This document shows positions 18,623 to 28,307 of a stretch of DNA of 64,000 bases, one piece after another. Source of the DNA: Gloeothece verrucosa PCC 7822 (GTDB lineage: Bacteria; Cyanobacteriota; Cyanobacteriia; Cyanobacteriales; Microcystaceae). A program made the position numbers and the translations under genes. Under the pieces are notes generated by a model. The model ran no database searches, had not been told where the DNA came from, and worked only from the letters and a program-made list of their open reading frames with translations. The stretch lies in assembly GCF_000147335.1 (NCBI RefSeq), contig NC_014501.1, positions 3,656,300 through 3,720,299 on the forward strand, given 5' to 3'. Numbering within the stretch: the stretch's first letter is position 1; every line of letters starts with the position of its first letter.

Positions 18623-20311
18623 GTGAGCAATGGTCGAATAACTCTATTCCTGATTGATGATGACCCAATATTTCGCCTAGGTTTAACAACGGCATTAGCG
18701 ACCCGAGACAATTTAGAAATTCTAGCCGAAGGCGATACTCAGCAGGTTCGAGAAAAACTCACAGAACAAATTCCTGATGTGATCTTACTTGATCCCTATC
18801 CTAGGGGATGGCAATTGTCACAACAATTAAAAGGAGAATATCCCCAAGTTAAAATTTGCTTGCTCACTCAATCCTTATCTGTATCAGAACTTTTAGCGGC
18901 AAAAGAATCTGGTCTAGAAGCTTATTGTCCCAAAGGAAAAACTCTTGAGCAGTTAGTGACACTATTACACCATATTGCTTCAGGAGCCACCTATTGGCAA
19001 GACCTAAGCACGCTAATAGACTCTAACTCTCCAAATTTAAGCCAGAGAAAAAAATGGTTGAGCCGTTTATTTAGCTCAGGAATAGCTCAAATCGAACAAA
19101 GTTTAAGCCTTGTCAATAATCAACTGGAAAAACCACAGCTAACTAACCTAGATTGGTTATTTTGGACAGGGAGACGGCGTGAACTTTTAGCCTCTCGTTG
19201 GATAGTTCGCTCCTTAATGCCGCAAGAGGTTATCGAATTTTGTCAGCCTCCATCTCCAAAAGCGGCTAATAATCCTTTAAATGAAGAAACGAGTCCGGTT
19301 CTTTATGGGTCTAATTTTTCCCTCGTCAGTTCTTCTAATACCTTAACCGTTTCTAACCTTTTAGATGAAATTCTCACCAGAATTCAATTGGGTCTAGAAA
19401 ATGCGACCAACGTTCCTTTAGAAATTGATATATTACCCCCCGAAAAACGACGAGAATTACTTTATTTAGTTTATAGCCAAGTTCGTAACCTCATTACTGA
19501 GTTTCCTTTACTAGACATTCCCCCTGAGCATTTACAAGAAAGATTATCGTTAATTTTATTAAGAATCTGGGAAAATTCCACTCGTTTATTTATTGAAATT
19601 TATTATCCCAATAAGCAAAAATTAGTTGACGGATTGTTAGAAGAAATCATCGACAGAGAAAGTCGTTCAGTTGAGCAAGATATTTTAACAAAAATTCCGT
19701 TAAAATATGACTTGTTCGCCTATCTTTTATATCAAAAAAATCTGTTAATTGAAAAAGTAGAATATAGACCCGAATCGCCAGAAGCACAAGCTAGAGCCGG
19801 CATCTTACTAGAAAATTTATTGGTGCAAATTGCCAATGGAGTAATAGCCGTAATCTTAAATAACTTTTTTGATCATGAGGCGATTCAAAAACTTTTATAC
19901 AAAAGAGGAATGAGATCTTCAAGAGAAATCGCTCGATTTAGAAATCAATTATCTTGGAAATATAGAAAGGAAAAATATTGGCAAGAACCCAAAGATATAT
20001 TTGAAAGTCAATATCGATTATGGTTTTTTAAAGGAGGAAAAATTAGCAAAATATTTATAGAATCACCCCGTCAGCAAGAACTGAATCAACTGAGCGGTAT
20101 TCCTTGGATAATAACTATTGTCCTAGAAGTGCGAGATGCTGTGGCCCCAGGTATAAGAGCCATTATCGCCTTCATCGGGCAAGCAATCATCTATATTTTA
20201 ACTCAGGTCATCGGCAAAGGCATCGGCTTGATCGTAAGAGGGATAATACAAGGAGTAGGCAACAGTTTAGAACAAGCTAGATACAGGAAAAATAGTCAAC
20301 AAACTAAATAA
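18623..20311 (+). CDS. Response-regulator receiver fused to DUF3685 (Ycf55-like)
   Basis: 562 residues. Residues about 5-125 form a receiver domain: acidic triplet DDD at 12-14, phospho-acceptor Asp57 in VILLDPYP, then LLTQS and the Lys in YCPKGK. The remaining 430 residues match the cyanobacterial/plastid DUF3685 (Ycf55-like) family, of unknown function: helical, with RRELLASRWIVRSLMP, LEIDILPPEKRRELLYLVYSQVRNLI and a hydrophobic C-terminal stretch IIAFIGQAIIYILTQVIGKGIGLIVRG that may contact membrane. GTG start. No cognate kinase is adjacent; the Fur-like gene is 37 nt upstream and might be co-transcribed. Confidence 0.8.
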   Translation: MSNGRITLFLIDDDPIFRLGLTTALATRDNLEILAEGDTQQVREKLTEQIPDVILLDPYPRGWQLSQQLKGEYPQVKICLLTQSLSVSELLAAKESGLEAYCPKGKTLEQLVTLLHHIASGATYWQDLSTLIDSNSPNLSQRKKWLSRLFSSGIAQIEQSLSLVNNQLEKPQLTNLDWLFWTGRRRELLASRWIVRSLMPQEVIEFCQPPSPKAANNPLNEETSPVLYGSNFSLVSSSNTLTVSNLLDEILTRIQLGLENATNVPLEIDILPPEKRRELLYLVYSQVRNLITEFPLLDIPPEHLQERLSLILLRIWENSTRLFIEIYYPNKQKLVDGLLEEIIDRESRSVEQDILTKIPLKYDLFAYLLYQKNLLIEKVEYRPESPEAQARAGILLENLLVQIANGVIAVILNNFFDHEAIQKLLYKRGMRSSREIARFRNQLSWKYRKEKYWQEPKDIFESQYRLWFFKGGKISKIFIESPRQQELNQLSGIPWIITIVLEVRDAVAPGIRAIIAFIGQAIIYILTQVIGKGIGLIVRGIIQGVGNSLEQARYRKNSQQTK

Positions 20312-20430
20312 CTTGACAAGGATAGGAAGAATTTACTAGGAAAATCTTGCTCTTTGGCTTTCCCATCTTCCCGTTGATCGGGTGTGTTAGCTTAAAATGA
20401 AAACAGGGGTATCTCGCACAACAATTGGTT

Positions 20431-22386
20431 ATGGAAAAGAAATCCTGGCTCAACTCTCACAAGCAATTGAAAAAAGCCGTTAATGCTGGTATGAAACAAA
20501 AGCAGAAAGAATCAACTCAAAAACCTAATATAGCTTCTAGGTATCTTAAATCCCTAGTAGCGAGCTTACTAATTGGTCAAACCCTCTTGACGGTAGCACC
20601 AGCACAAGCTCAGGGAAAAAGAGATAATCTACAGCAAAAGCAACAGGAGTATTCCTATAGCCAGTTGTTAAAGGACATAGAGCAAGGCAAAGTTGAAAAA
20701 GCTACCCTAGACCCCACCCTACAAAGAGCGCAAGTAATTCTAAAAGGGCAAGAAAAAGAACCGCCTAAAGATGTTGAAGTATTTAGTGGCGAAAATCCCG
20801 AATTAGTCGCCAAGCTCAAAGCAAATGGCGTAGAATTTGATGTCCAATCCTCATCCGATCACTCCGCCGTGATTGGAATTATGACAAACTTATTAGTTTT
20901 ATTCCTACTATTTGGAATCGTTATCGTTATTCTGCGGCGCTCTGCCAATGCTTCCGGACAAGCGATGAACTTCGGAAAATCTCGAGCTAGGTTTCAGATG
21001 GAAGCTAAAACCGGCATCAATTTTGAGGATGTAGCCGGTATAGATGAAGCCAAAGAAGAATTACAAGAAGTGGTGACCTTCCTCAAGCAACCTGAAAAAT
21101 TTACCGCCATTGGTGCAAAAATTCCCAAAGGAGTCTTATTAATTGGGCCTCCTGGCACCGGCAAAACCTTACTCGCCAAAGCCATTGCCGGAGAAGCCGC
21201 CGTTCCTTTCTTCAGTATCTCGGGTTCGGAATTTGTCGAAATGTTTGTCGGGGTAGGCGCATCCCGAGTGAGAGATTTATTTAAAAAAGCCAAAGAAAAT
21301 GCCCCCTGCCTCGTCTTTATCGATGAAATTGATGCCGTCGGCCGTCAAAGAGGCGTGAGTTATGGGGGAGGAAATGATGAACGCGAACAAACCCTCAACC
21401 AATTATTAACAGAAATGGATGGGTTTGAAGGCAATAACGGCATCATTATTATTGCGGCTACCAACCGTCCTGATGTGTTAGATGTTGCCCTGATGCGTCC
21501 AGGACGATTTGACCGTCAAGTGATCGTCGATTATCCTGATATGAAAGGACGATTGGGAATTTTAGAAGTCCATGCCCGTAATAAAAGAATAGACTCAGCA
21601 GTGTCTTTAGAAGCCATCGCCCGCCGCACTCCAGGCTTTACCGGCGCGGATTTAGCCAATGTCTTAAATGAAGCGGCTATTTTTACGGCCCGTCGTCGCA
21701 AAGAAGCGATTACCTCACAAGAAATCAATGATGCCATTGATCGCGTCGTGGCGGGAATGGAAGGAACTCCCCTAGTAGATAGTAAAGCTAAACGACTCAT
21801 TGCTTATCATGAAATTGGCCATGCCATCGTAGCAACCCTTTGTCCAGGCCACGATACCCTCGAGAAAGTCACCTTAGTTCCCCGAGGTCAGGCCAGAGGA
21901 TTAACTTGGTTTACGCCGGATGAAGAACAAGGCTTAATGAGTCGTTCTCAAATCTTGGCACGGATTTCGGGTTTATTGGGGGGTCGAGTCGCCGAAGAGG
22001 TGATTTTTGGCGATACAGAAATCACCACCGGAGCCGGTAATGATATCGAAAAGATTACCTATCTGGCCCGCCAAATGGTGACTCGTTTCGGGATGTCCGA
22101 TTTAGGTCCTGTGGCCTTAGAAGATGATACGGATAACCCCTATGATTGGTTTGGTCGTCGTTCCGACCAGCATTCGCTAGAACTGGCGGCTAAAATTGAT
22201 AGCCAAATCCGCACGATTATTAATCATTGCTATGCCGTTTCTAAGGAAATTATTGAAGAAAATCGAGCCGCTATAGATCGACTTGTCGATCTTTTAATTG
22301 AAAAAGAAACCATCGAAGGAGATGAGTTTCGTAAACTGGTGAGCGAATATACTCAATCAGATAAAAAACTGGCTGTCTCTCATTGA
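20431..22386 (+). CDS. ftsH: FtsH ATP-dependent zinc metalloprotease
   Basis: 651 residues from ATG 20431; the frame also reaches a TTG 6 nt earlier, less likely. Membrane-anchored AAA protease that degrades damaged membrane proteins, in cyanobacteria notably photosystem II D1 for some paralogues. Basic N-terminal extension (1-40), first membrane segment about 41-58, lumenal/periplasmic domain, second segment [24 protein letters not shown] module with Walker A GPPGTGKT (about 240), Walker B LVFIDEID, second region of homology [20 protein letters not shown], then zinc motif HEIGH (about 460). Which of the cyanobacterial paralogues it is cannot be settled by eye. Strong terminator follows. Confidence 0.96.
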   Translation: MEKKSWLNSHKQLKKAVNAGMKQKQKESTQKPNIASRYLKSLVASLLIGQTLLTVAPAQAQGKRDNLQQKQQEYSYSQLLKDIEQGKVEKATLDPTLQRAQVILKGQEKEPPKDVEVFSGENPELVAKLKANGVEFDVQSSSDHSAVIGIMTNLLVLFLLFGIVIVILRRSANASGQAMNFGKSRARFQMEAKTGINFEDVAGIDEAKEELQEVVTFLKQPEKFTAIGAKIPKGVLLIGPPGTGKTLLAKAIAGEAAVPFFSISGSEFVEMFVGVGASRVRDLFKKAKENAPCLVFIDEIDAVGRQRGVSYGGGNDEREQTLNQLLTEMDGFEGNNGIIIIAATNRPDVLDVALMRPGRFDRQVIVDYPDMKGRLGILEVHARNKRIDSAVSLEAIARRTPGFTGADLANVLNEAAIFTARRRKEAITSQEINDAIDRVVAGMEGTPLVDSKAKRLIAYHEIGHAIVATLCPGHDTLEKVTLVPRGQARGLTWFTPDEEQGLMSRSQILARISGLLGGRVAEEVIFGDTEITTGAGNDIEKITYLARQMVTRFGMSDLGPVALEDDTDNPYDWFGRRSDQHSLELAAKIDSQIRTIINHCYAVSKEIIEENRAAIDRLVDLLIEKETIEGDEFRKLVSEYTQSDKKLAVSH

Positions 22387-22413
22387 TGGTGCGGCTATCC
22401 CCTTTTTATTCCT

Positions 22414-22448
22414 GTAGAGACGTTAGCGATATTGTCTCTACTTTTTTT
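22414..22448. terminator. Terminator between convergent ftsH and mraY
   Basis: Perfect 8-bp stem GTAGAGAC (22414-22421) / GTCTCTAC (22434-22441), followed by seven T. Member of the GTAGAGA hairpin family. Confidence 0.8.
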
Positions 22449-22471
22449 ATGGGGGTTGTTTATTTAACTAT

Positions 22472-23569
22472 TTAGCGGCTTAAAAACGCTAGAATTACCA
22501 ACCCTGTATTAATTAAATAAAATACCCCAACAATTTGAGTTTCTGACCAGCCACTAAGTTCTAAATGATGGTGAATCGGAGCCATTTTTAATAACCGTTT
22601 GCCCTTGCCATCAGGACCTTTAGTGGCTTTGTAATAACTGACTTGAGCAATCACAGATAAAGCTTCAATAAAGAAAATTCCACTAATAATAAATACTGCC
22701 CAAAGATTACCACTGAGTAACCCAACAGCCGCTATGGCACCCCCTAAAGCTAAAGAACCCGTATCTCCCATAAATACCTTAGCCGGATTGCGGTTGTGAA
22801 CGACAAAACCCAAGCAACCCCCACTCATACAGGCGCAAAAGATCATTAAACCCTCTGAAGTCGCAGCGACAACCGCCGCTAACCCCAAAAAGGCAATCGC
22901 TGCTGTGCCGCCAGCCAATCCATCTACCCCATCGGTTAAATTAGTAGAATTACTTTCAGCCACTAAAACAAAGGCGGCTAACAGCCAAAAAAACCATCCT
23001 AAAGGAATCACCCAATTTCCGGGTAAAGTAACATTAGTTAGGTTAGAGTCTCCAGTCCAGAACATCCACAGACAAAATAAAACGGCTACAGCAATCTGTA
23101 GCATCAGCTTCATTCTCGGGGAAATCCCTTTATTCGATTTTTGTCTGAGGACTTGCCAGTCGTCAATCCAGCCAATTCCCATATAAGCTAAAGTGACCAC
23201 TCCGACGGCGATTACTTGAGGATCAAATTGTGACCCAATTAAAGCGGCAACAACCCCCACAGGAATAAAAAAGATGCCTCCCATCGTCGGGGTTCCGGCT
23301 TTCTTTAAATGGGTTTGCGGGCCATCTTCCTGGACAAATTGCCCGGTTTTAAACCAACGTAACAGAGGAACAACCCCATAACCTAATGCGGCACTGCTAA
23401 TAGCACCAATACCAAGCGGCAAAAGCACTGAAAATTTTAGGTCTGTGGAAGCCGTCAGCATCCACCCAAAAAAAACGATTAATAAAAATAATAGTGTTGC
23501 TAATAAAATGAGTAAACTTGTTCCAGAGGGCTTGGTTAAGCTTGTAGATGAAAATAATTTTGTATCCAC
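22472..23569 (-). CDS. mraY: Phospho-N-acetylmuramoyl-pentapeptide transferase
   Basis: Inner-membrane enzyme making lipid I from UDP-MurNAc-pentapeptide and undecaprenyl phosphate, the first membrane step of peptidoglycan synthesis. Family motifs: HLKKAGTPTMGGIFF, NSTNLTDGVDGLAGG with the catalytic Asp cluster, FMGDTGSLALGGA, and MAPIHHHLELSGWSE (HHH motif). About ten hydrophobic helices. The longest frame begins at TTG 23584; the GTG at 23569 (MDTKLFSSTSLTKPSG) is a more natural start, though without a clear ribosome binding site. Not in a dcw-like cluster, as is common in cyanobacteria. Confidence 0.95.
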   Translation of the reverse strand: MDTKLFSSTSLTKPSGTSLLILLATLLFLLIVFFGWMLTASTDLKFSVLLPLGIGAISSAALGYGVVPLLRWFKTGQFVQEDGPQTHLKKAGTPTMGGIFFIPVGVVAALIGSQFDPQVIAVGVVTLAYMGIGWIDDWQVLRQKSNKGISPRMKLMLQIAVAVLFCLWMFWTGDSNLTNVTLPGNWVIPLGWFFWLLAAFVLVAESNSTNLTDGVDGLAGGTAAIAFLGLAAVVAATSEGLMIFCACMSGGCLGFVVHNRNPAKVFMGDTGSLALGGAIAAVGLLSGNLWAVFIISGIFFIEALSVIAQVSYYKATKGPDGKGKRLLKMAPIHHHLELSGWSETQIVGVFYLINTGLVILAFLSR

Positions 23570-23722
23570 GATTCTTACAGACAATTAATTTTAGCGTTTA
23601 AGTGTTAAGTTTTATGATAGTCCTGTATTATGTCTGGTGTTAGCTTGTGGGTGTTCCGGTTCATGGGTTGATTTTCTCAACTTATGATATAAGGTAGCGG
23701 CAAGCTATTAAGGATGAGTCAC

Positions 23723-24316
23723 ATGAATGAGAAAACCAAATTGCTAGAAATTATCGCCGGCAAAAATCGAGGTTTACTAGCTAGTGAAGCTGACCGAGTT
23801 AGAGTGCTTTCGGCCATAGAACAACTCGAGGACCATAATCCTACCCCTAACCCCCTTGAAGCCAAAGATTTGCTCTCAGGAAACTGGCGCTTACTTTATA
23901 CTACCAGTCGCGGAATTTTGGGCTTAGATCGTGTCCCCCTACTACAATTAGGACAAACCTATCAATGTATTCGAGCGGCTGAAGCTAGACTCTATAATAT
24001 TGCTGAGATTGTTGGTGTGCCTTTTTTTGAGGGGATAGTGAGTGTGGCGGCTCGCTTTGAACCGGTTTCGGTGCGTCGAGTTAATGTCAAGTTTGAACGT
24101 TATATTATTGGTTTACAACGCTTTATCGGTTATCAATCTCCTGAGCAGTTTATTGAGGAGCTTGAAGCCGGTAAAAAATGGGTTTCTTTAGATGTGAGTT
24201 TAGAAAATCGAGAATCTCAGGGATGGCTAGAAATTACTTATCTTGATGAGGATTTACGCATTGGACGAGGTAATCAAGGTAGTGTGTTTGTCCTAGCCAA
24301 AGAAAAATTCAATTAG
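23723..24316 (+). CDS. PAP/fibrillin family protein
   Basis: About 198 residues. Plastid-lipid-associated (fibrillin) proteins are lipocalin-like proteins of plastoglobules and thylakoids, linked to photoprotection. Motifs: LLSGNWRLLYTTSRGILGLDRVPLLQLGQTYQCI, ARFEPVSVRRVNVKFER and the closing YLDEDLRIGRGNQGSVFVLAKE, the conserved fibrillin C-terminal block. Two ATGs compete: 23714 and 23723. AAGGA at 23710-23714 lies 8 nt before 23723 and overlaps the first ATG, so 23723 (MNEKTKLLEIIAGKNRG) is preferred. Monocistronic. Confidence 0.88.
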   Translation: MNEKTKLLEIIAGKNRGLLASEADRVRVLSAIEQLEDHNPTPNPLEAKDLLSGNWRLLYTTSRGILGLDRVPLLQLGQTYQCIRAAEARLYNIAEIVGVPFFEGIVSVAARFEPVSVRRVNVKFERYIIGLQRFIGYQSPEQFIEELEAGKKWVSLDVSLENRESQGWLEITYLDEDLRIGRGNQGSVFVLAKEKFN

Positions 24317-24350
24317 TCATTAGTTATTAGTCATTAGTCATTAGTCATTT
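24313..24350. repeat. ATTAGTC heptad array after the fibrillin gene
   Basis: Tandem ATTAGTC, ATTAGTT, ATTAGTC, ATTAGTC, ATTAGTC units. The fibrillin stop (TAG, 24314-24316) lies in the first unit. Confidence 0.7.
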
Positions 24351-24419
24351 GTTATGAATTATTGATTAGTCTGTTTTAAAACGCGCGTGACAGCCAAGAT
24401 TTTCCTATGGCCTATGGCA

Positions 24420-24441
24420 AGAGAGCCTTTTACTGCTCTCT
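24420..24441. terminator. Hairpin between convergent fibrillin and VKOR genes
   Basis: AGAGAGC (24420-24426) / GCTCTCT (24435-24441), 8-nt loop, no long U-tract. Confidence 0.5.
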
Positions 24442-24444
24442 AAG

Positions 24445-24472
24445 GACTGATGACTATTGACTGATGACTATT
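24445..24472. repeat. Two tandem 14-bp units at the VKOR gene end
   Basis: GACTGATGACTATT occurs twice in tandem. The stop codon of the minus-strand VKOR gene (24468-24470) is inside the second unit. Confidence 0.65.
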
Positions 24473-25451
24473 GAGGTAATGTGTACTTAAAGTCAGTTGA
24501 GCCTTTATAACCCGATAACTCGGCTAATTTATCTAACTTTTGGGTGCCGGGATATAATTTGCCTTTAATTTCCCAAGAAGGAAATCCTGTCACTCCGGCT
24601 TTTTGACATAACTCCTGTTTAGGATTAATTCCTTGGGGATCACATTCTACATAATTAATTAACTCAAAGGCTTCTTTACCAAATAACTGTTTTTGATCAT
24701 AGCAATGGGGACACCAGAACGCCCCGTACATTTTCGCACCGGATGCTGAAAGCTGTTTAGCTAGAGCCAGTTCTGCCTCTTTTGAAGTGGTGGTAATATC
24801 CCATCCTTTAGGCGGTTTAGCGTTTTCTGTGGGTTGAGGAATGACGATTTTTCCTTCCACAGTGGCTAGATGTCTATCAGGATTGACACTAGCATATACC
24901 CCTAAAACCCCCACTAATGTCACTGTGGCTACGATAATTCCTGTAAAAACCAGTTGCCCGAGTTCTTCCCACTCACGGCCTAGTAGCGTGACAATAAATA
25001 AGGCCAAAGAGCAAAGGGCTGACCCTATACAGTAATAACATTCTGCTCCAATCACCACCAAAGAGGTATAAATTAGATAAGCACTAAATACGGCCATTCC
25101 TGTTGAGCCAATAAATAGCAATAACCAAGTTACCTCTTCGACTTGTTTACGTAAGGGTTTATCGGTTTCTGGATTAATAGCATTGGGTGATAAGGCTAAA
25201 ACGGCCATGGTGATATAAGCTACTAAGCCATATAAACTGAGGGGAAGTCCAAAAATTTTGGCATAGGCACTACTTAACACCCGATCACAACTTGATATTC
25301 CCGTTGCTTGATCAATGGGACAAGCGGCTTTTCCCCCAGTAAAAGCTAGAAAGGTTAAATAAGTAGTAATTAAAATTCCTATAAGCGCGATTCCCCCCAA
25401 GATGAAGCGGGAATAGCGATAAATCCAAGGAATGGAACGTCGGCGACTCAT
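24468..25451 (-). CDS. Vitamin K epoxide reductase-thioredoxin fusion (VKOR-Trx, LTO1 type)
   Basis: 327 residues from ATG 25451; the longer frame begins at a TTG. Membrane oxidoreductase that forms disulfides in lumenal/periplasmic proteins using quinone as electron acceptor; the cyanobacterial and plant versions support photosystem assembly. VKOR part: helix 1 ILGGIALIGILITTYLTFLAF, loop Cys pair (ACPIDQ... and SSCDRVL), IFGLPLSLYGLVAY, and active-site CYYC at about 140. After a linker, a thioredoxin-like domain with AFWCPHCYDQKQLFG (CPHC about 248) and GVTGFPSWEI (cis-Pro loop), and a further C-x-x-x-x-x-C pair. Complete and typical. Confidence 0.93.
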   Translation of the reverse strand: MSRRRSIPWIYRYSRFILGGIALIGILITTYLTFLAFTGGKAACPIDQATGISSCDRVLSSAYAKIFGLPLSLYGLVAYITMAVLALSPNAINPETDKPLRKQVEEVTWLLLFIGSTGMAVFSAYLIYTSLVVIGAECYYCIGSALCSLALFIVTLLGREWEELGQLVFTGIIVATVTLVGVLGVYASVNPDRHLATVEGKIVIPQPTENAKPPKGWDITTTSKEAELALAKQLSASGAKMYGAFWCPHCYDQKQLFGKEAFELINYVECDPQGINPKQELCQKAGVTGFPSWEIKGKLYPGTQKLDKLAELSGYKGSTDFKYTLPQ

Positions 25452-25499
25452 ACCCAAGTTACTTGTTATCTTTGATCAGCTAACAGTGATTCTAGCAAC

Positions 25500-26351
25500 T
25501 TATTTTTGAGGCAGTTTCACAGACGTTATAGATTGTGATGTTTCTTTAGCTGCACTCACTTCTCGCGCGGCTTCCACAAATTGGGAGACTCGAATGGGAT
25601 CAATGGGTTCGTTGATCTTGCCATGACGTTTGAGAGAACTGGCCACAATTACCCCATTTGCCGCTTTCATCAGTTGACCGATGTTTTCCCAATTTGCCCC
25701 ACTGCCGATCAAAACCGGCGTGCCTTTGGCGGCGCTTAAAGCTAATTCTAAGTCTTCTAAAGACGGAGGAGTACCGGTTGCCCATCCGGATAAAATCACA
25801 GCATCCGCTAATCCTCTTTCAATGGTATCTTGCACCGCATTGGTCAGATTCGCTGTTCCTAAAGGACGCGCATGTTTTACTAATACATCTGCTAAAATCG
25901 CTATTTCGCTGCCTAATTCTCGACGATAGCGCAGCAGTTGATGAGCTTGTCCTTCTATGATGCCCTGATCAGTTGCCATAATTCCTGTTAAAACATTTAC
26001 CCGAATAAATTCGGCTTTGACACAGGAGGCGATGGCCATGGCACTTCTGGCATCATTCCGTAGTACATTTATTCCTACGGGTAAAACCACTAAATTTTTA
26101 ATCCGGTCTACGATTAAGGTCATCGCGCTGACTACTGCCGGCTCCACTTGATCTTTGGCAAAAGGAGCATCAAAAAAATTTTCGACAATCAGGCCATCTA
26201 CTCCGCCGGCTGCTAAGGCGGTTGCTTCCTGTTCTGCCCTTTCGATCACTGCGGTCAAATTCCCTCCCCAACGGGCAGAGGTAGGCAATGGCAACAGATG
26301 AACAACGCCGATGATAGGATTTTCCGTGTTAAAGAGTTGATTTAAATTCAC
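25500..26351 (-). CDS. btpA: Photosystem I biogenesis protein BtpA
   Basis: About 284 residues. BtpA is a thylakoid-surface protein needed for stable accumulation of photosystem I reaction-centre proteins in Synechocystis; it has a TIM-barrel-like fold. Family pattern: IIGVVHLLPLPTSARWGG, EATALAAGGVDGLIVENFFDAPF, LPVGINVLRNDARSAMAIA, FIRVNVLTGIMATDQGIIEG, and GTPVLIGSGANWENI. The long frame starts at TTG 26360; GTG 26351 (MNLNQLFNTENPIIG) agrees better with the usual N-terminal length. The upstream 490 nt hold a heavily structured region that could be its leader. Confidence 0.93.
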   Translation of the reverse strand: MNLNQLFNTENPIIGVVHLLPLPTSARWGGNLTAVIERAEQEATALAAGGVDGLIVENFFDAPFAKDQVEPAVVSAMTLIVDRIKNLVVLPVGINVLRNDARSAMAIASCVKAEFIRVNVLTGIMATDQGIIEGQAHQLLRYRRELGSEIAILADVLVKHARPLGTANLTNAVQDTIERGLADAVILSGWATGTPPSLEDLELALSAAKGTPVLIGSGANWENIGQLMKAANGVIVASSLKRHGKINEPIDPIRVSQFVEAAREVSAAKETSQSITSVKLPQK

Positions 26352-26841
26352 CTTAGACAATACGCGAGCGTGGAAGACCCCATCTTTTCGCTCACTCAGG
26401 GCAAGCTTTTGAGTGGGGGAGAAAACGCGATATGGCTAATGAATTAGCCGTCCCCTGAAGGGGCCGATAGAAAGAGGTGCAGTTTCTACCCACTCCTGTT
26501 TGATAGCCGGAAACGCCTATCCTGCACGACATCATATTAGCTTCTCCTTGACTGTCTACCCGCCAGCTAGGAAGCTTAAAAGCCAACTTATTATTTTACT
26601 GTGAATTGGGTCAGCTTGATCACCTACTCCTTAATTAATTTTTTGTCCAGTTCGATAAGATTCTCTCTCTGAAATCGGTTAAAATATCTTAACAGTAAGA
26701 TGGAGTTACCTCACTCCCCACCCCCTAACCATCCCAATTGGAATGGTTGAATCAATCTATCTGTAAAACCTCTATTTTACAATTCGGAGCGAGAAGGTAA
26801 CTGCGCGTGTATTGTTAACCTTAAACAACGTATTTTCAAGA
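26352..26841. other. Divergent btpA/rimO region with multiple hairpins
   Basis: 490 nt without a convincing gene. The btpA-proximal part is more GC-rich than other spacers and holds stems CACTCA/TGAGTG (26393-26415), GGCTAAT/ATTAGCC (26434-26449), CCCC/GGGG (26452-26463), GTGCAG/CTGCAC (26477-26527) enclosing GATAG/CTATC (26502-26521). The rimO-proximal part has a near-palindrome AACCAT...ATGGTT (26727-26748) around CCAATTGG. Could be a structured 5' leader of btpA, a small RNA, or a transposon-end remnant; I do not recognise a known family. Confidence 0.5.
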
Positions 26842-28152
26842 ATGGGCAACAAGCCAACCATTGCTATTTCTCATCTCGGCTGCGAGAAAAATCGTATAGA
26901 TTCAGAACATATGTTAGGATTGCTGGCACAAGCCGGCTATGGGGTTGATGACCCGGATTTGGCCGATTATGTCATTGTTAATACTTGTAGTTTTATCGGA
27001 GAGGCTAGGCAAGAATCCGTTCGGACTCTGGTAGAATTGGCCGAAGCTAACAAAAAAATTATTATTTCGGGTTGTCTGGCGCAGCATTTTCAAGATGAAC
27101 TGCTCTGTGAATTACCCGAAGCCGTCGCCCTGGTGGGCACCGGAGATTATCATAAAATTGTTGAAGTGATCGAGCGAGTGGAAAGCGGACAACGGGTTAA
27201 AGAAATTTCCCCAGAACCCACTTACATCGCTGATGAAAATCTCCCCCGCTATCGCACCACTACTGAGGGAGTCGCTTATTTAAGGGTGGCAGAAGGATGC
27301 GATTATCGTTGCTCTTTTTGTATTATTCCCCATCTGCGAGGCAATCAGCGCTCGCGTTCCATTGAGTCCATTGTCGCTGAAGCCGAACAACTAGCCGCTC
27401 AAGGGGTTCAAGAAATTATTCTCATTTCTCAAATTACTACCAATTATGGGTTAGACTTGTATGGAGAACCCAAGTTGGCTGAACTCTTGCGCTCATTAGG
27501 GAAGGTAGATGTTCCCTGGATTCGCATTCATTATGCTTATCCGACCGGTTTAACGCCAAAAGTCATTAAAGCGATTCAACAAACCCCTAACGTCTTACCT
27601 TATCTCGATTTACCCTTACAACATTCTCACCCGGAAATTTTACGGGCGATGAATCGGCCTTGGCAAGGAAAGGTAAATGATAGTATTATAGAAAGGATAA
27701 AGGATACTATACCTGAAGCTATTCTGAGGACAACCTTCATCGTAGGATTTCCCGGAGAAACCGATGAGCATTTTGCTCACTTAGTCGAATTTGTCAAGCG
27801 ACACCAATTCGATCATGTAGGTGTATTTACTTTTTCCCCTGAAGAAGAAACACCAGCTTACCGAATGGCAAACCAAATCCCTCAAGAGATTATGGAGCAA
27901 AGACGGGATACCATTATGCAAATCCAGCAACCGATATCCCTACAAAAAAATTGCGCTTGCATTGGAGACACAGTTGATGTATTAATTGAACAGGAAAATC
28001 CCCACACTGGTCAATTAATTGGTCGATCAGCCCGTTTTGCGCCTGAAGTAGACGGATTGGTTTATGTCGAAGGGGAAGCATCGTTAGGAAGCCTGGTGTC
28101 AGTAAAAATAAAAGATGCAGATATTTATGATCTTTATGGAGAAGTCGTTTAG
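26842..28152 (+). CDS. rimO: Ribosomal protein S12 methylthiotransferase
   Basis: Radical-SAM enzyme that adds a methylthio group to the conserved Asp of ribosomal protein S12. 436 residues from ATG 26842 ([22 protein letters not shown]); a TTG 30 nt upstream is also in frame. N-terminal UPF0004 domain with cluster cysteines in HLGC, VNTCSF and SGCLA; radical SAM CxxxCxxC as [20 protein letters not shown] replaces the more usual DTTxYG; C-terminal TRAM domain ending IYDLYGEVV. Followed after 155 nt by crhR on the same strand, the same pair as slr0082-slr0083 of Synechocystis. Confidence 0.94.
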   Translation: MGNKPTIAISHLGCEKNRIDSEHMLGLLAQAGYGVDDPDLADYVIVNTCSFIGEARQESVRTLVELAEANKKIIISGCLAQHFQDELLCELPEAVALVGTGDYHKIVEVIERVESGQRVKEISPEPTYIADENLPRYRTTTEGVAYLRVAEGCDYRCSFCIIPHLRGNQRSRSIESIVAEAEQLAAQGVQEIILISQITTNYGLDLYGEPKLAELLRSLGKVDVPWIRIHYAYPTGLTPKVIKAIQQTPNVLPYLDLPLQHSHPEILRAMNRPWQGKVNDSIIERIKDTIPEAILRTTFIVGFPGETDEHFAHLVEFVKRHQFDHVGVFTFSPEEETPAYRMANQIPQEIMEQRRDTIMQIQQPISLQKNCACIGDTVDVLIEQENPHTGQLIGRSARFAPEVDGLVYVEGEASLGSLVSVKIKDADIYDLYGEVV

Positions 28153-28307
28153 CTAAGGAAACCCTCTGTGGATTAACTTCCTTGGCGCAAGTAATAGCAC
28201 TTTTAGAATGCTCAATTTTAAGAGTGGAGATTGAAGCTCATATAAAGTGTAAATCCCGTTTTTTCCTTCAAGAACTATCAAACAATAACCAAATCATTAA
28301 TTAACTT

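Noticed and set aside
26392..26586. 64-codon open frame on the minus strand upstream of btpA
   Set aside because: It runs through the hairpin cluster, has no plausible family pattern and the base pairing constraints explain the sequence better.
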